Of a stretch of DNA of 64,000 nt, positions 43,471-53,108 are shown piece by piece (position 1 is the stretch's first letter; each line of letters begins with the position of its first letter). Below the pieces are notes generated by a model. That model was not told where the DNA came from. It did no database searches and was given only the letters and a program-made list of their open reading frames with translations. The position numbers were made by a program, and so were the translations under genes. This stretch comes from Caulobacteraceae bacterium (GTDB taxonomy: Bacteria; Pseudomonadota; Alphaproteobacteria; Caulobacterales; Caulobacteraceae). The stretch spans positions 350,982 through 414,981 of the forward strand of contig JAUJMO010000003.1 of assembly GCA_030446805.1 (NCBI GenBank), given 5' to 3'.

Positions 43471-44934
43471 CTAGGTCCGCCGCGCGGCGCGGGGGGGCAT
43501 GGGGACGCTTTGCCGGCGATCCGGCATCGGCGCGGCCGGCGGACGGCGCAAACCCTTCACCAATTCAGCGACCCTCACCGGCTGACCGGTTTCGAAGCAG
43601 CGGTTCGCCGCCGCGCCCACCAGCATGGACCAGGCCCCGGCCTGCTCGTCGGACGCGCGCAGGTATTTGTCCTTCGGTGCATTCGGCAGGAAGATGTCGT
43701 CCAGCATCACCACGTCACCTCCGCCGTGGCCGCCCGTGCCGGTCCAGGGCGTGATCTCGCGCGCCGGGCCGCGCAGGGGAAAGATGCGCGTGGTGATCCC
43801 GCCCTCGGCGATGGCGCCTTGCTCCTCGTCGGCGCCGGCCACGTAAACCTTCTCGACGATCCCGTGCTCGAGCCGGCCCTTGGTGCCGTTGAAGGCGATC
43901 GTATAGCCCTCCCATGCATTGCAAGCGTTCAGCGAGTAGCTGAGCGTTGCGCCCGAATCGTATTTGACGATCACGTTCATGGTGTCCTCGATGTCGATCT
44001 CGGGGCGCCAGACGCACTGGTCGCGGAAGTAGCCGTCGTACTTCTCGTTATCGAGATAGAGCGCCTTGAGGGACGGATCGGCCGCCAGATCCAGATAGAA
44101 GCTGCACTTGTGCTTTTCGGGACAGGTGAGGCAGCGTTCGTGGTGGCTTTGCAGCCCTAGTCGCCGCGCCATCACGGGCGTGTAGAAGTCGCGCTTGCCA
44201 TAGGCCCAGACGGTCTCGGGCAAGGCGCCCAGCCACCAGTTCACCAGGTCGAAGTGATGGGTGGCCTTGTGGATCATCAGCCCGCCGGAGCTGGCCTTGC
44301 GGCTGTGCCAGCGGCGGAAGTAGTCGGCCCCGTGGTTGGTGTTGAGCAGCCAGTTGAAATCGATGGACAGGATGTCGCCTATCTCATTGTTCATCAGCAG
44401 CTCTTTGACCTGCGTCCGAGGCGGCGTGTAGCGGTAGTTGAACGTCACCCGGACGTCGCGGCCGGTACGGCGCTTGGCGTCCAGGATCCGCTGGGCCTTG
44501 GCTGGCGTGGTGGTCATCGGCTTTTCGGTGACCACGTCGCAGCCCGCCTCCATGGCGCGCACGATGTAGTCGTCGTGCGTGGAATCCACGGTGGTCACGA
44601 TCACGGTGTGCGGGCGGGTCTCCCGGATCATGCGTTCAAAATCGCCGTGTGCGAAGGCGGGCGGAGGCGCGACGCCGGCCTGCTGCGCCCGACCGCGGGC
44701 GAAGGCGAGCCGTCCAGGGTTCTTGTCGCAGATGCCCACCAGCTCGGCGTGAGCCTTATGCGGGCCCCAGATGGCGTCCTGGAACATGCGGGCGCGGTGG
44801 CCGACGCCCACGACGGCGTAGCGCTTGCGGCCGGCGCCCGTTTGCCCCTGGGCGCCGCCCGCTAAGGCGGCGCCGGCGGCCGCGGCGGCCACAAAGGTCC
44901 TGCGGTCGAGTCCGGAGCAGGGGAGATTGGTCAT
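43471..44934 (-). CDS. Tat-exported Gfo/Idh/MocA-family oxidoreductase
   Basis: 487 aa from ATG 44934 (a GTG at 44955 is an alternative). A twin-arginine signal is visible (LDRRTFVAAAAAGAALAGG). The Rossmann domain has YAVVGVGHRARMF, the EKPM motif is DVVTEKPMTTT, and the substrate domain has GGLMIHKATHHFDLVNWWLG. A Cys cluster CLTCPEKHKC (about residues 270-279) is unusual and may bind a metal. Exported Gfo/Idh proteins can act as NAD-using glycosidases or sugar dehydrogenases. It is the last gene of the GH28 locus (17 bases after the GH28 stop). Confidence 0.88.
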   Translation of the reverse strand: MTNLPCSGLDRRTFVAAAAAGAALAGGAQGQTGAGRKRYAVVGVGHRARMFQDAIWGPHKAHAELVGICDKNPGRLAFARGRAQQAGVAPPPAFAHGDFERMIRETRPHTVIVTTVDSTHDDYIVRAMEAGCDVVTEKPMTTTPAKAQRILDAKRRTGRDVRVTFNYRYTPPRTQVKELLMNNEIGDILSIDFNWLLNTNHGADYFRRWHSRKASSGGLMIHKATHHFDLVNWWLGALPETVWAYGKRDFYTPVMARRLGLQSHHERCLTCPEKHKCSFYLDLAADPSLKALYLDNEKYDGYFRDQCVWRPEIDIEDTMNVIVKYDSGATLSYSLNACNAWEGYTIAFNGTKGRLEHGIVEKVYVAGADEEQGAIAEGGITTRIFPLRGPAREITPWTGTGGHGGGDVVMLDDIFLPNAPKDKYLRASDEQAGAWSMLVGAAANRCFETGQPVRVAELVKGLRRPPAAPMPDRRQSVPMPPRAARRT

Positions 44935-44951
44935 GGCCGATGCGCCTTTCT

Positions 44952-46328
44952 TCACTTCCAGTCGAGCTGGGCGTCGATGCGTTCGCCTCCGATCACCAGG
45001 TTCTCGAGCCGGAGATCGTCGACGTTCTCCAGCACGAGCGGCGTCTTGGCCGAGGCGATCGTCACGTCCTTGACCAGGACGTTCCGCAGGGGGGCGCTGT
45101 CCGGCGCATGGGCCTCGAACACCGTGCCGACGTTCTGGACCTTGAGGTTCTCGAACACGAGGTTGCGGTAGGTGGAGGGGAAATTCCCGCCGAGCTCGCC
45201 CGGATAGTTGAGCTGGAACCAGAACAGCGTGCCGAAGTCCTCGACCGTCATGTTGCGGACCCCGATGTTCTCAACCGTGCCGCCCCGGTCGAGGTTGGCC
45301 TTGAAACGGATAGCCGAGGCGCCCTTGCGCAGAACGTTGTCGGTGAAGAAGACGTGGCGCACGCCGCCCGACATCTCGCTGCCGAGCGCGATCCCGTCCT
45401 CGCCGCCCATGTCGTTGTTGCGGACCACCACGTATTCGCTGGGGCGGCCGATCGTGCGCCCGTCCAGGTCGCGCCCGGACTTCACCACCACTGAATCGTC
45501 GCCGGTGCGGAAGATGGAGTTCTCGATCAGCACCCAGCGGGAGGAGTCCACATCCACGCCGTCATTGTTGGGGAACATGCTGTCCACCTGGATCCCGCGC
45601 ACGGTGGCGTGGTCGGTGTAGACGAGGTGGTTCACCCAGAAGGGTGAATTGCGGACAGTATAGTCCTGCAGCAGGACGCGCTTGGCCCCCAGGAACTGGA
45701 TCGCGCTTGGGCGCAGGTGCGTTCCCGCCCCGAACACACGTTGCGGCAGCGGCACGCCGGAGAAGCCCATCCGGCGCAGGCGCTGATAGTCGGGCTCGGC
45801 CCGCTTGGCCCAGGGGTGAAACCCGCTGTCCTTGTTGCCGTCGATCACGCCCTTGCCGGTGATGGCCACGTCCTCGACGTCGGCAGCGTAGATGAGGGGC
45901 GAGTAGCTCATCACCTCCGTGCCTTCCCATCGCGTCTTGACCGCCGGGAGGTAGTCGGACGGCTCGGGCGAGAAGAGCAGGGTGGCGCCCTTTTGCAGGT
46001 GCAGTTCGATGCGGCTCTGGAGCACGACCGGCCCCTTGCTGAACCAGACGCCCGGCCCCAGCACCACGCGGCCGCCGCCGGTGCGGGACGCCTCGCGGAT
46101 GGCGCGCAGGATGGCCGGGCGGGCGTCGGTGCGCCCGTCCGCCGGGCCGGGCACGCGCACCGTGCGCGCGGGGATCCGCGGCGCCTGGATGTCGCGCACG
46201 ATGGTGTCGATCATCGACCAGTCCACCTGAGGCCGGGCGGCCGGCTGGGCGAGGCCGGGGCCCGCCGCAGTCGCCGCCAGGGTCGCCGCCAGGAGAGCGG
46301 CCGCCGTTTTCCTGAACAGTCTGCGCAT
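44952..46328 (-). CDS. Secreted GH28 glycosidase (exo-polygalacturonase type)
   Basis: 458 aa with a signal peptide (LFRKTAAALLAATLAATAAG, ending LAQ). Right-handed beta-helix with GH28 catalytic motifs: FPNNDGVDVDSS (NxD), RTGDDSVVVKSG (DD), and GSEMSGGVRHV in place of G-H-G. The RIK motif appears as AIRFKANL. The His of the usual GHG is replaced by SGG, which may change specificity. It probably trims (methyl)galacturonic or rhamnogalacturonic oligomers in the periplasm. The start at 46328 follows a signal; the longer open frame is antisense-type. Confidence 0.88.
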   Translation of the reverse strand: MRRLFRKTAAALLAATLAATAAGPGLAQPAARPQVDWSMIDTIVRDIQAPRIPARTVRVPGPADGRTDARPAILRAIREASRTGGGRVVLGPGVWFSKGPVVLQSRIELHLQKGATLLFSPEPSDYLPAVKTRWEGTEVMSYSPLIYAADVEDVAITGKGVIDGNKDSGFHPWAKRAEPDYQRLRRMGFSGVPLPQRVFGAGTHLRPSAIQFLGAKRVLLQDYTVRNSPFWVNHLVYTDHATVRGIQVDSMFPNNDGVDVDSSRWVLIENSIFRTGDDSVVVKSGRDLDGRTIGRPSEYVVVRNNDMGGEDGIALGSEMSGGVRHVFFTDNVLRKGASAIRFKANLDRGGTVENIGVRNMTVEDFGTLFWFQLNYPGELGGNFPSTYRNLVFENLKVQNVGTVFEAHAPDSAPLRNVLVKDVTIASAKTPLVLENVDDLRLENLVIGGERIDAQLDWK

Positions 46329-46336
46329 GGTCCGCC

Positions 46337-47806
46337 TCACGCCAGCTGGGTGACAGGGCGCCCGTTCACCCGGACATTCTGGATCCGGAGATTTCGGACG
46401 TTCTGCACGACGGAGGGCTCCGCCACCTCGCGGAAGCGGCAGTCGCGCAGGGTGATGTCGTAGATCGGGGCGTTCTCGAAGCCCTTCAGGTCGGCGACGC
46501 GGGGCGCCTTGCCGGCGACCAGGCGCTCGATCACCACATTGCGGAGCACCGGCGTGAAGCCGCCTCGCCGGCCTTCCTCGTAGTTGAAGTCCACTTCGAT
46601 GACGGAGCGGGCGACCTGGCCCACGGTGATGTCGCGGAAGTAGATGTTCTCCACCACGCCCCCGCGCAGGGCGTTGTTCTTGAACCGGATGGCTGTGTTC
46701 AGGCCGGGGCTGTCCAGGCGACACCGCTCGAAGAAGATGTTGTGGGCGTGCCCGGAGATCTGGCTGCCGATGGTCAGCCCGCCGTGGCCGTCGGCCATGC
46801 GGCAGTTGCGGACCACGATGTTCTCGGCGGGCCGATTGAGGCGGCGGCCATCGTGGTTGCGCCCGGAGTTCACGGCGATGCAGTCGTCGCCCGTGGAGAA
46901 GAAGCAGTCCTCCACCAGCATGTCGCGGCAGGATTCCGGGTCCAGGCCGTCGTTGTTCGGACCGTGCGAGTCGATGTTGACCCCACGGATCACCACGTTG
47001 GTGCACAGCACCGGATGCAGCTGCCAGAAAGGCGAGCGCCGCAGCGAAACGCCTTCGATCAGCACCCGGTCGCAGCGATAGGTCTGGATCAACGGCGGGC
47101 GGAGATAGTGACCCTCGCCGAAACGGCGTTGCTCGACGGGCGTTTCGTCTTCGGCCATCTGGAACAGCCGCGCCCGCGCGGGCCGCTGGTCCGGCATGCC
47201 CGTGCGCCAGCCATGCTGGTTCTGCTTCCACTGCCCTTTCCAGGTCCACCAGTGCTCGCGGGAGGACTGGCCGTCAAAGGTCCCCTTGCCGGTGATCGCG
47301 ATGTTCTGCTGGTCCACGGCGTAGACGAATGGTGAGTAGTTCATCAGTTCGATTCCCTCCCATCGCGTGAACACCAGCGGGAGGTAGGCTTTGGGATCGG
47401 TCTTGAAGCGGACAACCGCGCCTTCGGCCAGGTGAAGGTTGACGTTGCTCCTCAGGTGGATCGGGCCGGTCAGCCAGTCGCCCGCGGGGACCAGCACCCG
47501 CCCGCCTCCGGCGGCATGACAGGCCGCGATGGCCTGCCGGAAGGCTTCGCTGCTGTCGCCCACGCCTTCCCCGTCCGCACCGTAGTTGGTGACCGGGAAG
47601 TCCCGGTCCGGGAAGCGCGTCGGGCGGATGCGCCGGACGATGGCCTCGGCCTCGGCCCACGGATCGGCCGGCGCGGGCTTGGGCGGTCGCGCGGACTGGA
47701 GCCCGGGCGGACGCGGGCGGAAGTCGGAGAGCGTCTGGGCGGAAGCGACCAGCGGGGCGAAGGCGGCGCCCGCGGCGCTCAGGAGGAAGTCACGACGTGT
47801 GGACAT
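46337..47806 (-). CDS. Tat-exported GH28 glycosidase
   Basis: 489 aa with a twin-arginine signal (TRRDFLLSAAGAAFAPLV). Beta-helix with FPVTNYGADGEGVGDSSEAF at the N-terminus, HGPNNDGLDPESC (NxD), FSTGDDCIAVNSG (DD), SQISGHAHNI (G-H variant) and AIRFKNN (RIK). It is a paralogue-like neighbour of the GH28 gene 8 bases downstream (about the same domain order). It is the first enzyme gene after the TonB receptor and follows a terminator, so its expression may be partial read-through or from its own promoter. Confidence 0.9.
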   Translation of the reverse strand: MSTRRDFLLSAAGAAFAPLVASAQTLSDFRPRPPGLQSARPPKPAPADPWAEAEAIVRRIRPTRFPDRDFPVTNYGADGEGVGDSSEAFRQAIAACHAAGGGRVLVPAGDWLTGPIHLRSNVNLHLAEGAVVRFKTDPKAYLPLVFTRWEGIELMNYSPFVYAVDQQNIAITGKGTFDGQSSREHWWTWKGQWKQNQHGWRTGMPDQRPARARLFQMAEDETPVEQRRFGEGHYLRPPLIQTYRCDRVLIEGVSLRRSPFWQLHPVLCTNVVIRGVNIDSHGPNNDGLDPESCRDMLVEDCFFSTGDDCIAVNSGRNHDGRRLNRPAENIVVRNCRMADGHGGLTIGSQISGHAHNIFFERCRLDSPGLNTAIRFKNNALRGGVVENIYFRDITVGQVARSVIEVDFNYEEGRRGGFTPVLRNVVIERLVAGKAPRVADLKGFENAPIYDITLRDCRFREVAEPSVVQNVRNLRIQNVRVNGRPVTQLA

Positions 47807-47853
47807 CGAAGCAGCCCTTTTCGGCCTGTCCCGGCGCTGGCTGGGGAGGCCGC

Positions 47854-47887
47854 AAAAAAGGGCGCGGGCGCCGAAGCGCCCGCGCCC
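47854..47887 (-). terminator. Strong intrinsic terminator/attenuator between TonB receptor and GH28 genes
   Basis: On the minus strand: GGGCGCGGGCGC, TTCG tetraloop, GCGCCCGCGCCC (12 bp, perfect), then six T (47854-47859). It lies 9 bases downstream of the receptor stop codon and 47 bases before the GH28 start. The UUCG loop makes it especially stable, so receptor and enzyme levels can differ. Confidence 0.88.
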
Positions 47888-47896
47888 TGGAGGAAC

Positions 47897-50800
47897 CTAG
47901 AAGCTGTACCGGAGCCCCACATAGTACTGGCGACCGAAGTGGTGGTGCGTCCAGACCCGCTGAGCGATGGTGTCGTTGTACTGGATGGTCTCTTCGTCCG
48001 TGAGGTTGAGCCCCTCGAAGCTGACCTTCAAATCCTCCGTCAAGCTGTAGGACACGGAGGTGTCGACCGTCGTGACGGCGGGCACGAAGTCGGCGTCCTG
48101 GAACCGTTGCCGGATCCCGCTGGTGAGGTCTCCGGCGTTGGCCGAGGGAACGTTGAACAGATACTCGCTGCGGTGCGCCACGGAGATGCGCGCGTTCAGT
48201 CGCGCGTCTTCGTAGTAGAGCGTGGCGTTGTAGGCGTTCTCCGACACGCCCGTGGGCCGGTTCTCCACGAAGGACACGCAGTTGCCGCCGACCCGCTGGG
48301 TGCAGAACTGCGAAGAGCCCGTCACATAGGTGTAGTTGAACAGACCGCCGAAGTTCCCCGTCCACTGCGGCAGGCCGAACCGTTCCGGCAGAAAGGAGAA
48401 GGCCTGCTGGATGTTGATCTCGAACCCTTTGAGCGCCTCGCCGCCTTCGGTGTTGATCGTGGTGGAGAAGAAGGCCTCTTCATCGGGCGTACGGCCGGTG
48501 CCCGCCAGGAGCGAGGTCGGCAGGCCGAAGGAGCTGAACGGGCCGGTGAGCCGGACGGTTTGAAAGCCGGTCTTGATGTCCCGGTAGAAGAAGCCCAGTC
48601 CGTACAAAGCCCCTTCCATCGGGTACCACTCGAACGCCAGATCGTAGATGTTGGCTTCTTGCGGACTCAGGAACGGGTTCCCGGCGGAGATCGTCAGGTT
48701 CCCGGTGGTGTTCAGGGTGCCGCCCGGGTTCAGCGAGCCCAGCCCCGGCCGGACGATGACGGACGCGGCCGCGGCGCGGACCAGTATGTCGGGCGTGACT
48801 TCGGCGACCACGTTTGCGGCCGGGAGCACGTTCTCATAGGTGTTCTCGACGGTGATCGCCTGCGGCGCGCCGCCGACGAACTGGAAGCCGGTGGAGGTGG
48901 TGGTGGTCTCCACGTAGCGGACCCCCACGTCGCCCCTGATCCGCCACGGCAGGATGTTCGTGTCGAAGTCGATCTGGGCGTAGGTCGCCTTCGAATCCTC
49001 CTCGATGGTTCGGAAGCTGCCGCGAGCGTTGCTGCTCTCGATCCCGAGCAGGGTGAAGTCGTCCGGGTCGACCCCTCCGACCGGCGCCAACGGGCCGTTG
49101 CAGTTGCAGTAGATGTTCAGCGCCGAGACGATGGCGCCGAAGTTGGGCACCACCCAGCTGCTCGGGAGGTTGCTCCCTTCCAGACCCTTGCCAAACCCCT
49201 GGAGGGTGGTCGCGAAATTTCCGGCCGACAGGCCCGGCGGCACTCCGAATTCGCTCCGTCGGCGGAACTCCTTGCCGTCGTTCGTGAACGCCTTGAGGCT
49301 CACGCCGGCGCGGAGCTTCAAGGCGTCGTTGAACTGGTACTCCGCATCGACCAGCGCCACGTCGAAGGTGTTCTCGACGAACTGCGGCCGGAGTCGGATT
49401 TCGGACGGGCGCAAGGTTCCGTTCGTGTTGGCCATGCCGAAGGTGTAGGCGTTGGGGTCGTTGATATCGAAGCCCCAGGTGATGTTCGGGACGTTTCGGT
49501 TCTCCCGGGCGTCGTAGATCCAGCCGTCCTGGTTGGCGCGGTCGAAGGTGATCGTGGTTTGGACCGGGTTGCTGAAGTCGGACTTCGAGGTGCCGATCAG
49601 GCCGCTGAGCTTGAAGTTGTCCGAGAACTCGTGCGAGCCGCTGAGCGTGTACTGGGTGAAGGTGGTGGTGATCTCGTCGAAGCGGCTCTCGATGCGGATA
49701 TCGACGTTGTCGAATTCGCCATAGACCAGGGTGCCGTTCTCATCGACCTCAAAGACGCGGGGGATGACGAAGGGCTTGCCGAACTCCGGCCCCCCCCCGC
49801 CACGGCTGAAGGATATGCCCTCGAGGTAGTTCTCCTGGCGGTTCGACTTGAACTCGGAGTAGAGCACGTCGAAATTGACGAGGGTGCGTTCGCTGGGCCG
49901 GTACTGAAGCGAACTGGTCAGGCCGAGACGCTCCTGATCGTAGTCCAAGCGGGCGAAGCGGGGCAGACGCGGGTGCCAGTTGGCCGGGTCCGACGCCCTC
50001 TGGTACGCCGCAGCAAAGGCCGGCGTATTGGGGACGCGCGGATCGCCCGCGAAGCAGTTCGCGGCGTTGGTGCCGACCGTGGCGTTCGTGCCCGGATTGG
50101 TCTGGACGCCAGCGCTGTTCGGGTTGGTGTCGAAGCCGGCGGGGCTGCAGAAACCGCCGTTGCTGTTTCCCGGCGCCCAACGAACCGTGTTGAAGCCTTC
50201 CTCGCGCACGTTGCGCTGGCTGTAGGCCACGGAGACAAGCGCCCCCAGTCTGCCGTCGAGGAACTTCTTGCTGGCGAGCACCGCGAAGCGGGGATCCGAA
50301 GTTTCCGAAAGATCGTTGTATCCCAGCTGGGCGGAGACGACCAGACTCTGCGGATCGCGGAAGTCGAACGGCCGCGAGGTTTGCAGGTCCACGGTGGCGC
50401 CGAGGGAGCCTTCCTCGACGCTGGCCTGGGCGGTCTTGCGGACCGCGATGCTGTTGAACAGCTCCGAGGCGAAGACGTTGAAGTCGAACTGCCGGTTGCG
50501 GTTCGCGCCGCCTTCGGCGTCCGAGCCGCCCGTGGTGGTCAGAGTCTCCATCCCGTTGACGCGCACGCGGGTCGAGCCCGGGCCGAGCCCGCGCACGGTG
50601 ATGTTGCGGCCCTCGCCGCCGCTACGGGTGATCGAGACCCCCGGAATGCGCTGGATGGACTCGGCCAGGTTGTTGTCGGGGAAGTCGGCTATGTCCTCGG
50701 CCTTGATGACGTCAACAACGCCCGACTCGTTGCGCTTGATGTTCAGCGCACTGCGCAGGCTCTCGCGGAAGCCGGTGACGACCACCGCCTCCACTTCATT

Positions 50801-51058
50801 GGCCTCGTCGTCGGCGCCGGCGGGCTGCGGGCCATCGGTGACGGGGATGTTGGTTTGCTGCGCTCCATCCGGGAGCTCCGCCTCGGTCGGCACGCCTGGG
50901 CTGAGCACCTCCGCTTGTGAGGACGCCGGAGGGGTTTGCGCCGGCGCGGGCGGAGGGGGTTGCTGGGCGGCGGCGGCGGTCGCGAGCGCCATGACTAGCG
51001 CCGAGGTGGACGCGCCCCACCAGAGCCGGCGCGCGAAGTTCGGCGCATTCCTGTTCAA
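47897..51058 (-). CDS. TonB-dependent receptor (Caulobacter/Xanthomonas carbohydrate type)
   Basis: 1053 aa outer-membrane receptor. A signal peptide (about residues 1-31) is followed by a Pro-rich region and a TonB-box-like VEAVVVTGFRESLRSAL. The plug runs VIKAEDIADFPDNNLAESIQ, RIPGVSITRSGGEGRNITVR, GLGPGSTRVRVNGMETL, the signature of the TonB-Xanth-Caul receptor family. The rest is a beta-barrel ending in YVGLRYSF, with the terminal Phe for BAM recognition. It should import oligosaccharides from pectin-like polymers, given the two GH28 genes downstream. Two palindromic operators lie 57-104 bases upstream of the start. Confidence 0.95.
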   Translation of the reverse strand: MNRNAPNFARRLWWGASTSALVMALATAAAAQQPPPPAPAQTPPASSQAEVLSPGVPTEAELPDGAQQTNIPVTDGPQPAGADDEANEVEAVVVTGFRESLRSALNIKRNESGVVDVIKAEDIADFPDNNLAESIQRIPGVSITRSGGEGRNITVRGLGPGSTRVRVNGMETLTTTGGSDAEGGANRNRQFDFNVFASELFNSIAVRKTAQASVEEGSLGATVDLQTSRPFDFRDPQSLVVSAQLGYNDLSETSDPRFAVLASKKFLDGRLGALVSVAYSQRNVREEGFNTVRWAPGNSNGGFCSPAGFDTNPNSAGVQTNPGTNATVGTNAANCFAGDPRVPNTPAFAAAYQRASDPANWHPRLPRFARLDYDQERLGLTSSLQYRPSERTLVNFDVLYSEFKSNRQENYLEGISFSRGGGGPEFGKPFVIPRVFEVDENGTLVYGEFDNVDIRIESRFDEITTTFTQYTLSGSHEFSDNFKLSGLIGTSKSDFSNPVQTTITFDRANQDGWIYDARENRNVPNITWGFDINDPNAYTFGMANTNGTLRPSEIRLRPQFVENTFDVALVDAEYQFNDALKLRAGVSLKAFTNDGKEFRRRSEFGVPPGLSAGNFATTLQGFGKGLEGSNLPSSWVVPNFGAIVSALNIYCNCNGPLAPVGGVDPDDFTLLGIESSNARGSFRTIEEDSKATYAQIDFDTNILPWRIRGDVGVRYVETTTTSTGFQFVGGAPQAITVENTYENVLPAANVVAEVTPDILVRAAAASVIVRPGLGSLNPGGTLNTTGNLTISAGNPFLSPQEANIYDLAFEWYPMEGALYGLGFFYRDIKTGFQTVRLTGPFSSFGLPTSLLAGTGRTPDEEAFFSTTINTEGGEALKGFEINIQQAFSFLPERFGLPQWTGNFGGLFNYTYVTGSSQFCTQRVGGNCVSFVENRPTGVSENAYNATLYYEDARLNARISVAHRSEYLFNVPSANAGDLTSGIRQRFQDADFVPAVTTVDTSVSYSLTEDLKVSFEGLNLTDEETIQYNDTIAQRVWTHHHFGRQYYVGLRYSF

Positions 51059-51114
51059 AGCGTCTCTCCCAGTTCCGTCGAGTTGACTCGATCGCAGGCC
51101 GCAGGGCCAAGTTA

Positions 51115-51162
51115 GACACCGGTGTCACCACCCGGCTCTCGTCCTATAGGGACACCGGTGTC
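51115..51162 (-). promoter_or_regulatory. Twin GACACCGGTGTC operators (LacI-type palindromes) upstream of the TonB receptor
   Basis: The perfect 12-bp palindrome GACACCGGTGTC occurs at 51115-51126 and 51151-51162, centre to centre 36 bp. A CG-centred perfect palindrome is the usual LacI/GalR-family site. A TATAGG-like element lies between them. The two sites are in the right place for repression of the receptor and possibly dctA, which is divergent from it. No LacI-family gene is in the window. Confidence 0.8.
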
Positions 51163-51422
51163 AGCCAGAGCTTATCCGCCGCTCGGACCGACGCAAGCCC
51201 GGTGGTGGAGGTTCGCGTGTTCCGGCGTCGACCGTAGCGCGGCGACCACACTGGGCCGGCGAAGCACGGGCCCAGATCCTGGCCGGCGATCGCCTGGGCC
51301 CGGTCCGGGGCGGCTCTGCCGGGGGAACTGCGGCGCTCGGTCGATGGGCCACGCTCGCCCTCCCATGGCGTCGCCGCTGGAAAACCAACTAGGGTCCGGT
51401 CGGAGACAGGGGAGTGGTATTC

Positions 51423-52784
51423 ATGGCGCTGAGGCCTGACACCAACGCCGGCCCCGCCGAGAGCCCGGCCGCGGCGCCGCCCCGGCGTGGGCTGCACCGT
51501 CAGCTCTATCTGCAGGTGCTGGCGGCCATCGTCGCCGGCGCGCTGATCGGCCACTTCTTCCCCGAGACCGGCGAGGCGCTCAAGCCGCTGGGCGACGCCT
51601 TCATCAAGCTGGTCAAGATGATCATCGCGCCGGTGATCTTCCTGACGGTGGTGACCGGCATCGCCGGGATGCGCGAGCTCGACAAGGTGGGCGGGGTGGC
51701 GCTCAAGGCTTTCACCTACTTCTTCGCGGTCTCCAGCCTGGCGCTGGTGATCGGGCTGGTCGTGGCCAACCTCGTCCAGCCGGGTGCGGGCATGAACGTC
51801 GATCCCGCGACGCTCGACGCCGCGGCGGTCGAAGACTACGCGGCCAAGGCGCACGCCACCACCATCACCGGCTTCCTGCTGGACATCATCCCGACCACGG
51901 TGGTGGGCGCCTTCGCCGATGGGAACATCCTGCAGGTGCTGTTCTTCGCCATTCCGTTCGGGCTGGCGCTGGCCATGATCGGCGACCGCGGCCTGCCCGC
52001 GCTGCAGGTGCTGAACGCCACCGCCGAGGCCTTTTTCAAGCTGGTCGGCATCTTCATGCGGGCCGCCCCCATCGGGGCGTTCGGCGCCTTCGCCTTCACC
52101 ATCGGCAGGTACGGGATCGACTCGATCGCCGATCTGGCGCTGTTGGTCGCCACCTTCTACCTGACCTCGGCGGCCTTTGTGCTTGTCGTGCTGGGCGCGG
52201 TCGCCCGGCTGAACGGCTTCTCCATCCTGCGCCTGATCCGCTACCTCAAGGAGGAGCTGCTCCTGGTGCTGGGCACCAGCTCCTCGGAAGCGGCGCTGCC
52301 CAGTCTGCTCGAGAAGATGGAGCGGGCGGGCTGCCCCAAATCCATCGTCGGGCTGGTCGTGCCCACAGGCTACAGCTTCAACCTGGACGGCACCAACATC
52401 TACATGACGCTGGCGGCGCTGTTCATCGCCCAGGCCGTCGGGATTGACCTCACCATCGGGCAGCAGCTCCTGCTGTTGGGGGTGGCCATGCTCAGCTCCA
52501 AGGGCGCCGCGGGCGTGACGGGGGCGGGCTTCATCACCCTGGCCGCCACACTGTCGGTGGTGCCCACCGTGCCTGTTGCGGGGCTGGCGCTGATCCTGGG
52601 CGTGGACCGCTTCATGTCCGAGTGCCGGGCCTTGACCAACTTCATCGGCAACGCCGTGGCCACGATCGCCGTGTCGCGCTGGGAGGGCGGTCTGGACCGT
52701 TTGAAGCTCGGATATGCGCTGAGCGACACACGCCCCCCCAGCCACGCCGGAGAACTCGCGCCCGCTGGGGCGCCGGTGGATTGA
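51423..52784 (+). CDS. dctA: Dicarboxylate/amino acid:cation symporter (DctA family)
   Basis: 453 aa, ATG 51423 with AGGGGAG upstream. About eight membrane segments plus two hairpins. The family signatures are [20 protein letters not shown] (Ser-rich hairpin HP1), [19 protein letters not shown] (NMDGT-type cation site, Asn-Leu-Asp-Gly-Thr), [20 protein letters not shown] (HP2) and [16 protein letters not shown]. It imports C4-dicarboxylates (or glutamate/aspartate) with protons or sodium. It is divergent from the TonB receptor, sharing a 364-base intergenic region with the twin operators. Confidence 0.95.
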   Translation: MALRPDTNAGPAESPAAAPPRRGLHRQLYLQVLAAIVAGALIGHFFPETGEALKPLGDAFIKLVKMIIAPVIFLTVVTGIAGMRELDKVGGVALKAFTYFFAVSSLALVIGLVVANLVQPGAGMNVDPATLDAAAVEDYAAKAHATTITGFLLDIIPTTVVGAFADGNILQVLFFAIPFGLALAMIGDRGLPALQVLNATAEAFFKLVGIFMRAAPIGAFGAFAFTIGRYGIDSIADLALLVATFYLTSAAFVLVVLGAVARLNGFSILRLIRYLKEELLLVLGTSSSEAALPSLLEKMERAGCPKSIVGLVVPTGYSFNLDGTNIYMTLAALFIAQAVGIDLTIGQQLLLLGVAMLSSKGAAGVTGAGFITLAATLSVVPTVPVAGLALILGVDRFMSECRALTNFIGNAVATIAVSRWEGGLDRLKLGYALSDTRPPSHAGELAPAGAPVD

Positions 52785-53108
52785 GCCTGCGGAGCAGGCC
52801 CGCGGCATCCATTCCGGCGCATGGCGTTGGCGGGAGCCGCGCAGGCGCAGGCCGCCCAAGTCCGCCGGGCTTGCGAGGTGTTCCGTCCCGGAGCCCCTTC
52901 CCGTCCACCCCGGCTGGTCCACACGGCTGAGGTCGCCGAGTCGTGGCGCATCTCGGCGATCTCGCCGATCAAGGGCCTGATCAACGCCAAGAACGGCGCG
53001 ACCTCGGGGAGCCGTTGAAGCCGCGGAAGGGGCTCTTGGCAGCGGGCATGAGCCCGAAGGGCCACCCTTACGCGCCCGCTAATATTGGTCTGACAGAGCC
53101 GGCCACGG
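52785..53108. other. Intergenic stretch between convergent dctA and S9 peptidase
   Basis: No gene is supported. Just after the dctA stop a 6-bp hairpin (GCCTGC/GCAGGC, 52787-52801) could be a weak terminator. The rest shows nothing recognisable. Confidence 0.5.

Noticed and set aside
47432..50920. Plus-strand open frame of 1162 codons opposite the TonB receptor and a GH28 gene
   Set aside because: Antisense to two well-supported genes, with composition typical of shadow frames and no start context.
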